A stretch of DNA of 64,000 nt from CADEEL01 sp050246475 (GCA_050246475.1 JBFWVZ010000008.1:56751-120750); one strand, 5' to 3'. Positions 6,227-16,001 are shown, numbered from the stretch's first letter. Numbers and translations are program-made. The notes: generated by a model from the sequence alone, not told the origin.

Positions 6227-8038
6227 CTAGGCCCCCTTCGCCGGCGCCTGTTCGACGATGCGGATGTTGAGTTCGCGCAGCTGCTTGGCCGTCACTTCGC
6301 TGGGCGCCTGCATCATCAGATCCTGCGCCTGCTGATTGAACGGGAAGACGATAACTTCGCGGATGTTGTCGACGCCCGCGAGCAGCATCACGATGCGATC
6401 GACGCCGGGCGCGGAGCCGCCATGCGGCGGCGCGCCATACCGGAATGCGTTCAGCATGCCGCCGAACTTCTCCTCCACCACCTCGCGGCCATAACCCGCG
6501 ATCTCGAACGCCTTGATCATGATCTCCGGCTTGTGGTTCCGGATCGCGCCTGAGCTTAGCTCAACGCCGTTGCACACGATGTCGTACTGGAAGGCGGTGA
6601 TCTTTTCGATCGTGTCGCGATCCTTCGGATCGAGCGCCAGGAATTGCTCGTGATCGTAGTTCGGCATCGAGAACGGGTTGTGGGAGAAATCGATCTTCTT
6701 TTCTTCCTCGCTCCATTCGTACATCGGGAAATCGACGATCCAGCAGAACGCGAATTGCTCCTTGTCCACGAGGTTCAGTTCGTCCGCGACCTTGTTGCGC
6801 GCCAGCCCCGCGAACTTGTAGAAAACCTTCGGATCGCCCGCGACGAAGAACGCCGCATCGCCAACGCCGAGGCCAAGCTGCTGGCGCAGCGCCGTCGTCT
6901 TCTCCGGCCCGATGTTCTTCGCGATGGGGCCTGCGCCGCCCTCTTCGCCCTCGCGCCAGAAAATGTAGCCAAGCCCCGGCTGGCCCTCGCTTTGCGCCCA
7001 CGCATTCATGCGATCCGCGAACGCGCGGTTCCCCCCGCTCGGCGCCGGCACGGCCCACACGGCATTGCCTTCCTTCTCCAGGATGCGCGCGAAGAGCCCG
7101 AAGCCGCCGCCGCGGAAATGCTCGCTGACATCCTGCAGGATGAGCGGGTTGCGCAGGTCCGGCTTATCGGAGCCGTATTTGGCGATCGATTCCGCGTAAG
7201 GGATGCGCGGAAAGGCGCCCGCCTTCGTCACGCGCTTGCCTTCGCCGAACTCCTCGAACACGCCCGCGAGCACCGGCTCGATGGCGTTGAACACGTCTTC
7301 CTGCGTGACGAAGCTCATCTCGAAATCGAGCTGATAGAACTCGCCGGGCGAGCGATCCGCGCGCGCATCCTCATCGCGGAAGCACGGCGCGATTTGGAAG
7401 TAACGGTCGAAGCCCGCGACCATGAGCAGCTGCTTGAATTGCTGCGGCGCTTGCGGGAGCGCGTAGAATTTTCCCGGATGCAGCCGCGACGGCACCAAGA
7501 AGTCCCGCGCGCCTTCGGGCGAAGAGGCCGTGAGGATCGGCGTCTGAAATTCCGTGAAGCCCTGCTCGATCATGCGGCGGCGCAAGCTCGCGATCACTTG
7601 CGAACGCAGCAGGATCGATTTGTGCAGCTTCTCGCGCCTGAGATCGAGGAAGCGGTATTTGAGCCGGATGTCTTCCGGGTAGTCCGGCTCGCCGAACACT
7701 GGCAGCGGCAGCTCCTCCGCCGCGCCGTGCACTTCAAGCGCGCTCGCCTGCACCTCGATGCCGCCGGTGGGCAGGTTTGCGTTCACTGTCTCGGCCGTGC
7801 GCTCGACGACCTTGCCGTCGATCTGGATGACGCTTTCGGCGCGCACCTTCTCGGCCGCCGCGAACGCGGGCGAGGACGGCGCGATGACGATCTGCGTCAG
7901 CCCGTAATTGTCCCGGAGGTCGATGAAGAGGAGGCCGCCGTGATCCCGCTTCCGGTGCACCCAGCCCGAGAGCCGGACGCTTTCGCCCGCGTGCGAGGGG
8001 CGCAGCGCGCCGCACGTATGGGTTCGATAGCGATGCAT
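6227..8038 (-). CDS. aspS: Aspartyl-tRNA synthetase
   Basis: AspS charges tRNA-Asp with aspartate in the cytosol. The 603-residue protein has the bacterial AspRS arrangement: N-terminal OB-fold anticodon domain (RLSGWVHRKRDHGGLLFIDL), class II motif 2 (CFRDEDARADRSPGEFYQLD), an inserted GAD domain (about 290-420), and class II motif 3 (GGMLNAFRYGAPPHGGSAPG, GVDRIVMLL). Whether it is discriminating, or also charges tRNA-Asn for a GatCAB route, cannot be settled from this window because no asnS or gatCAB is present. Length and start (ATG 8038) fit the family. It is divergent from rnd. Confidence 0.97.
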   Translation of the reverse strand: MHRYRTHTCGALRPSHAGESVRLSGWVHRKRDHGGLLFIDLRDNYGLTQIVIAPSSPAFAAAEKVRAESVIQIDGKVVERTAETVNANLPTGGIEVQASALEVHGAAEELPLPVFGEPDYPEDIRLKYRFLDLRREKLHKSILLRSQVIASLRRRMIEQGFTEFQTPILTASSPEGARDFLVPSRLHPGKFYALPQAPQQFKQLLMVAGFDRYFQIAPCFRDEDARADRSPGEFYQLDFEMSFVTQEDVFNAIEPVLAGVFEEFGEGKRVTKAGAFPRIPYAESIAKYGSDKPDLRNPLILQDVSEHFRGGGFGLFARILEKEGNAVWAVPAPSGGNRAFADRMNAWAQSEGQPGLGYIFWREGEEGGAGPIAKNIGPEKTTALRQQLGLGVGDAAFFVAGDPKVFYKFAGLARNKVADELNLVDKEQFAFCWIVDFPMYEWSEEEKKIDFSHNPFSMPNYDHEQFLALDPKDRDTIEKITAFQYDIVCNGVELSSGAIRNHKPEIMIKAFEIAGYGREVVEEKFGGMLNAFRYGAPPHGGSAPGVDRIVMLLAGVDNIREVIVFPFNQQAQDLMMQAPSEVTAKQLRELNIRIVEQAPAKGA

Positions 8039-8146
8039 AAGGGGCTCCTTTGGGAAGGGGCGAGAAACCGCCTCCGGATTCGAGTTCTGTCAAGGCGAGC
8101 GCCGCCTTGACCGGCAGCGCCTCGCCCCCCCATGTGCGGGGCGAAA

Positions 8147-9295
8147 ATGCAGCTCATCACCAAGACAGACGACCTCGCGGCGGCCTCCAAGGCGCTGGCG
8201 GCGGCCCCCTACGCGGCGGTCGACACCGAATTTCTCCGCGAGACGACGTATTGGCCCAAGCTCTGCCTCGTCCAGGCAGCGGCGCCGGGCGTCGAGGCGC
8301 TCATCGATCCGCTCGCGCCGGGGCTCGATCTCTCGCCCTTCCTCGATTTCATGGCGAACCCGAAGACCGTGAAGGTCTTCCACGCGGCGCGGCAGGACCT
8401 CGAAATCTTCCTGAAGCTCATGGGCCAGCTGCCCGCGCCCATCTTCGACGCGCAGATCGCGGCGATGGCGATGGGGCTCGGGGACTCGATCGCTTATGAC
8501 GGGCTCGTCCAGGCGATGCTGGGCCAGCGGATCGACAAGTCGTCGCGCTTCACGGATTGGAGCCGCCGGCCGCTCTCGGATGCGCAGCTCTCCTATGCGC
8601 TCGCGGACGTGACGCATCTTAGGGACATCTATCCGCTGATGCTCGAGCGGCTCTCCAAGGGCGGGCGCGAAGCGTGGATCGTCGATGAGCACGCCGCGCT
8701 CGTCGATCCGGAAATCTACGACATGACGCCAGAGAATGCGTGGAAGCGCTTGAAGCTCCGGAAAGGCAATCAGGACTATCTCGCCGTGCTGCAAACCGCC
8801 GCGGCGTGGCGCGAGCGCCAAGCGCAATCGAAGGACGTGCCGCGCGGGCGCATCCTCAAGGACGATGCGCTGCATGAGATTGCCGAGCAGCGGCCGCGCA
8901 ATTCGCAGGCATTCGATCGTTTGCGCGCCGTGCCCAAGGGCTTCGGCAATTCACGCAACGGGCAGGAATTGATCGGCGAGATCGAGCGCGTGCTTTCAGG
9001 CGCCAATCGCGCGCCGGTGCGCGTCGAGCGCGCGCCGCCCTTGCCGCCCGGCATCGGCCCGACCGTCGAACTGCTTAAAGTGCTGCTGCGCTACGAAGCG
9101 GAGAAGCACGAGGTCGCGCCCCGGCTCATCGCCAGCGTCGCCGATCTCGAATTGATTGCCGCGTCCGACGAAGCCGACGTGGCCGCGCTCAAGGGCTGGC
9201 GTCGCGAAGTGTTCGGCGAGCAAGCTTTGAAGCTCAAGCACGGCAAACTCGCGCTGACGCTGAAGCGTGGACAGGTGGCTGTGGAAGAGACTTAG
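8147..9295 (+). CDS. rnd: Ribonuclease D
   Basis: RNase D is a 3'-5' exoribonuclease that trims tRNA and other small RNAs. The 382-residue protein has the DEDDy catalytic set: AAVDTEFLRE (D and E), FHAARQDLEIF (D), and YALADVTHL (Y and D). An HRDC domain follows (about 200-290; KDDALHEIAEQRPRN) and then a second helical HRDC-like region. I chose ATG 8147 (MQLITKTDDL) because GGGGCG precedes it; ATG 8132, five codons upstream, is also in frame. It is divergent from aspS, with about 108 bases between them. The stop is followed directly by a palindromic repeat. Confidence 0.95.
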   Translation: MQLITKTDDLAAASKALAAAPYAAVDTEFLRETTYWPKLCLVQAAAPGVEALIDPLAPGLDLSPFLDFMANPKTVKVFHAARQDLEIFLKLMGQLPAPIFDAQIAAMAMGLGDSIAYDGLVQAMLGQRIDKSSRFTDWSRRPLSDAQLSYALADVTHLRDIYPLMLERLSKGGREAWIVDEHAALVDPEIYDMTPENAWKRLKLRKGNQDYLAVLQTAAAWRERQAQSKDVPRGRILKDDALHEIAEQRPRNSQAFDRLRAVPKGFGNSRNGQELIGEIERVLSGANRAPVRVERAPPLPPGIGPTVELLKVLLRYEAEKHEVAPRLIASVADLELIAASDEADVAALKGWRREVFGEQALKLKHGKLALTLKRGQVAVEET

Positions 9296-9436
9296 CCTCC
9301 TTCTCCCCTTGTGGGAGAAGGTGTCATCGCGCAGCGATGACGGATGAGGGGTGGGAGCGCACTGATCGAGAAAGCGCGCGCACCCCTCACCCGGCGGCTT
9401 CGCCGCCACCCTCTCCCACAAGGGGAGAGGGTGAGG
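9296..9436. repeat. Long palindromic repeat, family A copy 1
   Basis: Outer arms CTCCTTCTCCCCTTGTGGGA and TCTCCCACAAGGGGAGAGGG are inverted. Inner arms GATGAGGGGTG and CACCCCTCACCC are also inverted around a variable centre. Near-identical units follow at 27844 and 39088. It fills the gap between the convergent ends of rnd and ppx and could form a cruciform or a transcript-end hairpin. Confidence 0.85.
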
Positions 9437-9439
9437 GCC

Positions 9440-10972
9440 TTACCCCGCCACTTTCGTCTCAACGCCCATCGAAGCGCCGAGCGCGGTCAAGCGGCGCAGC
9501 GATTGCTCGTTCACGAGATGCGCTTGGCCTTGCGGCGTCTTGAGCACGAGCGCGCCCTTCTCCCACCCGAGCCGGAAGAGTGCGAGCACGGCTTCGGAGC
9601 GGCCTGAAACGTCCGCGCCCAAGCGCATCGCATTGCCCAGCACGAACGCGGCCTGCTGCTGCTCCTCCGTGAGCAGACGGTCGAACGCCGGCGCGTTGGC
9701 GGGCGCGGTTTTCGTGTAGCGGTGATGCACGGCCGTCGCGATGAAGGCGCGCTCGGGATGCGAAAGCCCTGAGAGCGGCGCGCGGATGACAAGATCGAAC
9801 ATGAGCTCCGCGCGCTGATCGGGATGAAGCGGGCCGCCGACATCGGCGAGCCTGCACGCCGCCTCCCGCAAGAGCTTATCGCGCGGCTTGGCGAACACCG
9901 GCTCGCTCTTGGCGAAGACGGGCTCCACCCACGGCCCCAAAGCGCGCCCAAACTCCCGCGCGCGCGAGACCTGCGCGCCAAACGCCTCCGCGCTTGCGAT
10001 CAACGGATGCTGTGCGCGCGCACCCGCGTTCATGTGTTCGTAGAGCACGCCTTCGCGCAGGCCGTAGCTCGACAGAACGACATTCTCGAATGCGCCGCGC
10101 TGCATCACGCGCTCAAGCACGATGGCGGCGTAGGGCAGCAAGTCCGCGCGGCGCGCCGCGGCCTCGAACATGCGCTCCAGGGAGCGTTTGCTTTGCCGGC
10201 GCACGATATCGGCCAGCTCCAGCACATCGGCGCGGCTCATCTCATAGTGTTGCAGCACATGCAGGGGATGATCGTGCAGCGCCATGTGGATGCGCCCGAG
10301 CGCGCGCCAGGCGCCGCCGACGGCGTAGAACGTGCCGCCCTGTTTGTTGAGCGTCGTCGCGCGCGCCAGCGCGCCATCGACCACCGCAGTCACATGCGCG
10401 TCGTTGAAGCCCTCCTCGCGCATGAGCGCGAAGGGGCCGAGATTGAAGGTCTCGCCCGCGCCCGGCCCCTTGGGCGAAATCGCGATCAACTCCAGGCTCG
10501 ATCCGCCGAGATCGCCGACCATGCCATCCGCTTCCGGCAAGCCCGCGAGCACGCCCAGCGCGGAGAGGCGCGCTTCCTCCGAACCCGGAATAACGCGGAT
10601 GGAGAATCCTGTCTCCTTCTTCACACGCGCGACGAACTCGGCGCCGTCTTTCGCTTCGCGCACCGCGGCGGTGGCGACGACGTCGATGCGATCGAGATCG
10701 ATGCATTCGGTGATCGTCGCGAAGCGCTTGAGCACATCGAGCGCGTTCTCGACGCCCTCGGGCGAGAGCTTGCCCGTGCGCGGCATATCGCGCCCGAGGC
10801 CGGCCATCATCTTTTCGTTGAGAATCGGAATGACGGCGCGGCCGTCCAGCCGGTACACGACCAGACGAACCGAGTTCGAGCCGATGTCGATCACCGCGAC
10901 TTCGCTCGATTGAGGAGCGTCCTTCTGCGTCAAGAGCGCCGTCTTCGTCTCAATTCGTGCGCGGGCCAACAT
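9440..10972 (-). CDS. ppx: Exopolyphosphatase (Ppx/GppA family)
   Basis: Ppx releases phosphate from long-chain polyphosphate, and family members may also hydrolyse pppGpp. From ATG 10972 the protein has 510 residues. Actin-like ATPase-fold motifs are visible: VAVIDIGSNSVRLVVYRL at the N-terminus, VVATAAVREAKDG, and the phosphate loop GMVGDLGGSSLELI. The C-terminal half is an HD-domain-like helical region (ADVGGPLHPDQRAELMFD) found in longer Ppx proteins. The open frame extends upstream to 11086 inside ppk, but the motif spacing favours 10972, overlapping the ppk end by 23 bases. Operon with ppk and hdaA. Confidence 0.93.
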   Translation of the reverse strand: MLARARIETKTALLTQKDAPQSSEVAVIDIGSNSVRLVVYRLDGRAVIPILNEKMMAGLGRDMPRTGKLSPEGVENALDVLKRFATITECIDLDRIDVVATAAVREAKDGAEFVARVKKETGFSIRVIPGSEEARLSALGVLAGLPEADGMVGDLGGSSLELIAISPKGPGAGETFNLGPFALMREEGFNDAHVTAVVDGALARATTLNKQGGTFYAVGGAWRALGRIHMALHDHPLHVLQHYEMSRADVLELADIVRRQSKRSLERMFEAAARRADLLPYAAIVLERVMQRGAFENVVLSSYGLREGVLYEHMNAGARAQHPLIASAEAFGAQVSRAREFGRALGPWVEPVFAKSEPVFAKPRDKLLREAACRLADVGGPLHPDQRAELMFDLVIRAPLSGLSHPERAFIATAVHHRYTKTAPANAPAFDRLLTEEQQQAAFVLGNAMRLGADVSGRSEAVLALFRLGWEKGALVLKTPQGQAHLVNEQSLRRLTALGASMGVETKVAG

Positions 10973-13127
10973 GATCGAACGCTTGCGGCGCGTCGCCCTT
11001 GCCTGCGCGCCCGCGGCCGGAGAGACTCGGGTTGCGCATGAAATACAAGTGCGCCGAGAAAGGCACTTCGAGTTTGGACACGTCAACGCGCGTATAAGCG
11101 CCGTCGCTCGCCATATACCAGCTCTGCGCTTCGTCGTTGAGATTCGCCACCATGATCTGATCGAGCGCCTGCTGATGCACCGTGGGGTTCTCCACCGGGC
11201 ACATAACCTCGACGCGCCGGTTCAAGTTGCGCGGCATCCAATCGGCCGAAGAGATGAAGACCTTCGCATCCGGATTGGGCAGCGCGCGCCCGACGCCGAA
11301 GCATACGATGCGCGAATGCTCCAGAAAGCGCCCGACGATCGATTTGACGACGATGTTCTCGGAGAGCCCCGGCACGCCCGGGCGCAGGCAGCAGACGCCG
11401 CGCACAACCAGTTCGATCTTCACGCCCGCGCTTGAAGCGCGGTAGAGCGCATCGATGATTTCGGGATCGACGAGCGCGTTGAGTTTGGCCCAGATCATGC
11501 CGACGCGGCCGGCCTTCACGTGGCCGATCTCTTCGTCGATCATCTTGATGAGGGCCGGCTTCATGGTGATCGGAGAGATCGCGAGTTTCTCAAGCGCGGC
11601 CGGGCGCGCGTAGCCGGTCACGAAATTGAACAGACGCCCCGCATCGCGCCCGAGCGCGGGATCGGCGGTGAAGAGCGAGAGATCGGTGTAAATCCGCGCG
11701 GTTATCTGGTGGTAATTGCCCGTGCCGAAATGGGCGTAGGTGCGCAGGCCATCGCTCTCGCGGCGCACGACAAGGCTCACTTTCGCGTGCGTCTTATAAT
11801 CGATGAAGCCATAGACGACATTGACGCCGACGCGCTCCAGATCGCGCGCCCAGGCGAGGTTGGATTCCTCATCGAAGCGCGCCTTGATCTCGACAAGCGC
11901 GGTGACGTTCTTGCCCGCTTCCGCCGCTTCGATGAGCGCGGCCACGATCGGGGAATTCTTCGATGTGCGGTAGAGGGTCTGCTTGATCGCGACGACGGCG
12001 GGATCGGCCGCCGCTTGCCGCAGAAACTGCACCACCGCCTCGAAGCTCTCGTAGGGGTGGTGAACGAGAATATCCTTCGCGCGGATCGCGGCGAAACAAT
12101 CGCCGCCGAAATCGCGGATGCGCTCGGGAAACCGCGGCTCGTAGGGCTCGTATTTAAGATCGGGGCGATCGTCGCGGATGAGCTGAGAAAGCTCGGCCAT
12201 GCCGAGCATGCCGTCCACCAGGATCACATCGCGCGGATTGACCTCGATCTCGCGAATGATGAAGTCGCGCAGATCCTGCGGCATCGCCTTTTCGATCTTC
12301 AGGCGCACAATCTCGCCCATGCGCCGCTGCCTAAGCAGCGTCTTGAATTCGCGCACGAGGTCTTCGGCCTCTTCCTGCACCTCGACATCGCTGTCACGAA
12401 CGATGCGGAAGGCGCCCTGCGCCTCCAGATCGTGATCGGGATAGAGTTCGTCGAGGAAGAGCGTGATGACGTTCTCAAGCGTCAGGAAGCGCTTCTCCGC
12501 GCCCGCCTCTCCCGGCAGCTCGATGAAACGCTCCACCTGCGAGGGCACGGGGATGAGCGCGTTCAGCACACGCCCGTCGCCCCGGCGCTTCAGCTTGAGC
12601 GCGATGGCGAAGCCCAGATTGGGGATGAACGGAAACGGATGCGCGGGATCGACCGCGAGCGGCGTGATGAGCGGGAACACGCGCTCGATGAAGAGCGGGC
12701 GAAGCCATGTGCGCTCAGCCTTGGTCAGCTCCTTCGGATCGATGACAGCCAGGCCCGCCGCGCGCAGCTCCTTGCGCAGCGTGCGCCAGCGCACCTGCTG
12801 GGCCGCGATGAGCCTGCCGGCCGCGGCGTGCACTTTCACAAGCTGTTCGGCGGGCGTCAGCCCATCCTGGCTGCGCACCGTCACGCCGGCCTTGACCTGT
12901 TCGTGGAGGCCGGCGACGCGCACCATGTAGAATTCGTCGAGATTGTTGGCCGAGATCGAGAGGAAGCGCAGTTGCTCCAAGAGAGGGTGCGCCGCGTTCT
13001 CGCTCTCCTCCAGAACTCGCGTGTTGAACGCCAGCCAGGAGAGTTCGCGATTGATGAAGCGCTCCGGCGCATCCGGCGCGATCGGCGCAGCTGGAGCGGG
13101 CTTGGGGCGGCGCTGTTTGGCGCTCAT
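10950..13127 (-). CDS. ppk1: Polyphosphate kinase 1
   Basis: PPK1 reversibly makes polyphosphate from ATP at the membrane-cytosol boundary. The 725 residues carry the four usual regions: N domain (FINRELSWLAFNTRVLEE), head domain, and two C domains with the autophosphorylated His in TYAHFGTGNYHQITARIYTD and the second phospholipase-D-like motif near SADWMPRNLNRRVEVM. YRTSKNSPIVAALIEAAEAG and YGFIDYKTHAKV are also conserved. It starts at ATG 13127, four bases inside the hdaA stop, and overlaps ppx. The length is typical (about 690-730). Confidence 0.97.
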   Translation of the reverse strand: MSAKQRRPKPAPAAPIAPDAPERFINRELSWLAFNTRVLEESENAAHPLLEQLRFLSISANNLDEFYMVRVAGLHEQVKAGVTVRSQDGLTPAEQLVKVHAAAGRLIAAQQVRWRTLRKELRAAGLAVIDPKELTKAERTWLRPLFIERVFPLITPLAVDPAHPFPFIPNLGFAIALKLKRRGDGRVLNALIPVPSQVERFIELPGEAGAEKRFLTLENVITLFLDELYPDHDLEAQGAFRIVRDSDVEVQEEAEDLVREFKTLLRQRRMGEIVRLKIEKAMPQDLRDFIIREIEVNPRDVILVDGMLGMAELSQLIRDDRPDLKYEPYEPRFPERIRDFGGDCFAAIRAKDILVHHPYESFEAVVQFLRQAAADPAVVAIKQTLYRTSKNSPIVAALIEAAEAGKNVTALVEIKARFDEESNLAWARDLERVGVNVVYGFIDYKTHAKVSLVVRRESDGLRTYAHFGTGNYHQITARIYTDLSLFTADPALGRDAGRLFNFVTGYARPAALEKLAISPITMKPALIKMIDEEIGHVKAGRVGMIWAKLNALVDPEIIDALYRASSAGVKIELVVRGVCCLRPGVPGLSENIVVKSIVGRFLEHSRIVCFGVGRALPNPDAKVFISSADWMPRNLNRRVEVMCPVENPTVHQQALDQIMVANLNDEAQSWYMASDGAYTRVDVSKLEVPFSAHLYFMRNPSLSGRGRAGKGDAPQAFDHVGPRTN

Positions 13128-13807
13128 GAGCGCGCCTCCCGGCCTTCAAGGCGCGCGAGCGCGGCCTTGGCCTGGGGAATGGTCACAGGCCGGGCGCCGC
13201 GCACGATGGTGCGGTCCAGCTCGTCGGCGAGCGCGTGGGCGGCGGCGAAGGTGCGTTCCATGTTCCGGGCCAGATAGCTGGCCGCTTTATCCGACAATTG
13301 AATGAACCGATCACGGCAAAGACGTCGTAAAACAAGTTCTAACAACGCCTCGTCCGGCTCCTCCAAGCGCGCCGCGGGAAGCGCGCCGAGCCTGGATGTC
13401 AGATCTGGGGTGGCGCAGGGCCAGCGGGAGGGATCGGCGCTGCCCACCAGCAACACCGCGCCAGCCTCCCAGCGCGCCAGATCGAGCAGGCGGATGAGCG
13501 CCATATCGTTTCGCGCGCCGTCGGCGTCGTCCACGACGATGCGCCCGCCGGCGGCCTGGAACGCGGCGCCCGCCTCTTCGGCCCCGATCTGGGCGTCCAG
13601 CCGCCCGGCCTGCGCCGCGGCGGCCCAGGCGTTGGCCAGGTGCGTCTTGCCGGAGCCCTGCGGGCCGGTCAGCGCCATGGCGCCGCCGGGCCAGCTTTTC
13701 CAGCCCTGCAGCAGCTCCGCCGCCTCACGGTTCGAGCGGGTGACGACATGCGTCTCCGGCGCGCGCTCGCCCATCGAGAATGCAAACAGGCGCGGCTGCT
13801 CTGCCAT
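13124..13807 (-). CDS. hdaA: DnaA regulatory inactivator homologue HdaA
   Basis: HdaA/Hda-type proteins bind the DNA-loaded beta clamp and stimulate ATP hydrolysis by DnaA, preventing over-initiation. The 227 residues start MAEQPRLFAF; QPRLF resembles the clamp-binding consensus Q-x-x-L-F. A DnaA-like AAA+ domain follows, with Walker A GPQGSGKTHLA (about 47-57), a Walker B-like RIVVDDADG, and a sensor-type LVGSADPSRW. No C-terminal DNA-binding domain IV is present, distinguishing it from DnaA. It overlaps ppk1 by four bases and heads an hdaA-ppk1-ppx operon. Confidence 0.9.
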   Translation of the reverse strand: MAEQPRLFAFSMGERAPETHVVTRSNREAAELLQGWKSWPGGAMALTGPQGSGKTHLANAWAAAAQAGRLDAQIGAEEAGAAFQAAGGRIVVDDADGARNDMALIRLLDLARWEAGAVLLVGSADPSRWPCATPDLTSRLGALPAARLEEPDEALLELVLRRLCRDRFIQLSDKAASYLARNMERTFAAAHALADELDRTIVRGARPVTIPQAKAALARLEGREARS

Positions 13808-13836
13808 CGCGGACGCCGGCTTGCCCGGCGAGGCGC

Positions 13837-14883
13837 TCAGCGGCCCGCGGCCCTGAGAACGGGGCCGGCTTCGGTCTCTTCCACGACGACGCCATGACGG
13901 CGCAGCTCCGCGGCCAGATTGTCCCGCGCGCCGACATAGGAGAACGAGACCAGCGCGCCCTGGCGCGCCACCGCCTCGATGCGGATTTCCGAAATCACGG
14001 TCGAAGCCGCCCGTTCAAGGCCCGCCTTGATGCGCTGCCACTCGGCCTGGTTGGAATAGAGGGCGGAAGCGGAGACACGCGCCCGCTGGCCCGTGTTGGC
14101 TGCGAGCGAGGCGCGCCACTCATTCTGAATGCGCGTGCTGATCTGATCGGCGATGGAATCCATCGCCGTCGCCAGCGCGCCGTCCCCCGAACCGATGCGC
14201 GCGGTGGCGGAGCCGCGATCGCGCCGCACGCCGTTGGCGGCGACCTCCACGGCCGTCGCCGTCGCATTCTGCCCGGAAACACGCAAATCCAGATAGATCG
14301 CACGCGCCGCGCCGGCCGCTTGCGCGTGCGGAGAAGCGTTCGGCCAGCTCGGCGCGCCCGTCAGCGTGCGCGGCGCTGCCAGCAGCGGCACGAGTTCGTC
14401 GTCATAGCCGCCCTGCTCCCATGCGGCGCGCCAGGCGTCCGCGGCTTCCTGCGTCACGTTGGTCCAGAGCGGCACGATCAACATCGGCGAGCCGCGCTGA
14501 TCGGCGACGGAGAAACCCGATTGGCGCAGCAGATTGCGCACGTTGTTCGCGTTGAAGCGCACGCCGAGGCGGGCCGTGTAGCGCGAGCCGGAACGGCGCT
14601 CCTCCTCGACGTCGATGCTCTGCACCAGCCGGTCGAGCGCGGCGCCCTCGGGGCGCGGCATGCCCAGGCGCTCCAGGTCGTCCGGCAGCGTCACGCGGCG
14701 CACGAGGCGCTCGAACCCGAGCCGCTGGCCCGCGGCGAAGGCTTCGTCGCGCGAGGGCGCGTCCACGCGGACGCCGGAGACGGTGTAAACGCTCTCGGAC
14801 TGCGCGCTTGCGGGGGCGGGCGCCATCGCGCAAAACGCGACCGCGAACAAGGCGGCGATTCCGGCCAAGGACGGCATTCTCAT
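13837..14883 (-). CDS. DUF2066 domain protein, exported
   Basis: The 348-residue protein has a cleavable signal (MRMPSLAGIAALFAVAFCAM ending near ASAQ), then the DUF2066 region: YTVSGVRVDAPSRDEAFAAG, QRLGFERLVRRVTLP, and YTARLGVRFNANNVRNLLRQ. Its molecular function is not established. In many proteobacteria a DUF2066 gene lies between an hda-type gene and purMN, the same order as here, with hdaA following after a 29-base gap and purM divergent. It is probably periplasmic. Confidence 0.88.
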   Translation of the reverse strand: MRMPSLAGIAALFAVAFCAMAPAPASAQSESVYTVSGVRVDAPSRDEAFAAGQRLGFERLVRRVTLPDDLERLGMPRPEGAALDRLVQSIDVEEERRSGSRYTARLGVRFNANNVRNLLRQSGFSVADQRGSPMLIVPLWTNVTQEAADAWRAAWEQGGYDDELVPLLAAPRTLTGAPSWPNASPHAQAAGAARAIYLDLRVSGQNATATAVEVAANGVRRDRGSATARIGSGDGALATAMDSIADQISTRIQNEWRASLAANTGQRARVSASALYSNQAEWQRIKAGLERAASTVISEIRIEAVARQGALVSFSYVGARDNLAAELRRHGVVVEETEAGPVLRAAGR

Positions 14884-14972
14884 GAAGGATTCCCTCTCCG
14901 GCGGCGTCTTGGGCGCGTTCTAGCAATCGCGGCGTCGCGGTCAAAGCCGGGATCGCCCTCCATTGTGGCCAT

Positions 14973-16001
14973 ATGACGGACGCTAAAGCCCGGAAAAACG
15001 GGCTCACCTATGCCGAAGCGGGCGTGGACATCGATGAAGGCGCACGCCTCGTCGAGCTGATTAAGCCCGCGGCGAAATCCACACGGCGCGCCGGCGCGGA
15101 GGCCGCGCTCGGCGGCTTTTCGGCCGCGTTCGATTTGAGAGCCGCCGGCTTCACCGACCCCATCCTGCTCGCCACCACGGACGGCGTCGGCACCAAGCTC
15201 AAGATCGCCATCGAGACCGGCAAACACGATACGATCGGCATCGATCTCGTGGCGATGTGCGTCAACGATCTCTTGGCGCAGGGCGCCGAACCCCTGCTCT
15301 TTCTCGATTATTACGCGGTCGGCAAACTCAAGGCCGAGGAAGGCGCGCGCATCGTTTCAGGCATCGCGGAAGGCTGCCGCCAAGCCGGCTGCGCGCTCGC
15401 CGGCGGCGAGACCGCAGAAATGCCCGGCATGTACCGCGACGGCGATTACGATCTCGCCGGCTTTGCATTGGGCGCGGCGGAACGCGGCACGCTGCTGCCG
15501 CGCGTGGATGAGATGAATGCAGGCGACGTCATCCTCGGCGTCGCCTCCTCCGGCGCGCACTCGAACGGCTATTCGCTCATCCGCAAGATCGTGGAGCACA
15601 CGGGGCTCAAATGGGATGCGCCCGCGCCGTTCGCGAAAGGCCAGACGCTCGCGGACGCGCTGCTCACGCCCACGCGGATTTATGTGAAATCCATCCTGCC
15701 GCTCACCGACGCGATCAAAGGCTTGGCGCACATCACCGGCGGCGGCTTGGTCGAGAACACGCCGCGCGCGTTGCCCGATCATCTCGCTGCGCACTTCGAT
15801 TGGGATGCGTGGGAGCGCCCCGCGCTCTTCGCATGGCTGCAGGAAGCGGGCGGCGTGCCGGAAGAGGATATGCGCCGCACCTTCAATCTGGGCATCGGCC
15901 TTGCGCTCATCGTTTCGCCGGACGCCGCCGACGAAGTGGAGCGCTCGCTCATCGCCGCGGGCGAAACCGTCGGGCGCATCGGGAGCGTCGTGAAGAAATG
16001 A
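14973..16001 (+). CDS. purM: Phosphoribosylformylglycinamidine cyclo-ligase
   Basis: PurM (AIR synthetase) closes the imidazole ring in step 5 of purine synthesis, using ATP. The 342 residues show the PurM/SelD/ThiL fold: TYAEAGVDIDEGARLVE, the ATP/Mg region LLATTDGVGTKLKIA, MCVNDLLAQGAEPLLFLDYY, GCALAGGETAEMPGMY, and the C-terminal LAHITGGGLVENTPR. ATG 14973 gives a family-length protein. It overlaps purN by four bases, so the two are coupled, and is divergent from the DUF2066 gene. Confidence 0.98.
   Translation: MTDAKARKNGLTYAEAGVDIDEGARLVELIKPAAKSTRRAGAEAALGGFSAAFDLRAAGFTDPILLATTDGVGTKLKIAIETGKHDTIGIDLVAMCVNDLLAQGAEPLLFLDYYAVGKLKAEEGARIVSGIAEGCRQAGCALAGGETAEMPGMYRDGDYDLAGFALGAAERGTLLPRVDEMNAGDVILGVASSGAHSNGYSLIRKIVEHTGLKWDAPAPFAKGQTLADALLTPTRIYVKSILPLTDAIKGLAHITGGGLVENTPRALPDHLAAHFDWDAWERPALFAWLQEAGGVPEEDMRRTFNLGIGLALIVSPDAADEVERSLIAAGETVGRIGSVVKK

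Noticed and set aside
6644..8110. A 488-codon plus-strand frame opposite aspS
   Set aside because: It is antisense to aspS with Arg/Ala/Leu bias and no domains.
11520..13277. A 585-codon open frame on the plus strand opposite ppk1
   Set aside because: It is the complement frame of a well-conserved kinase with no recognisable domain.
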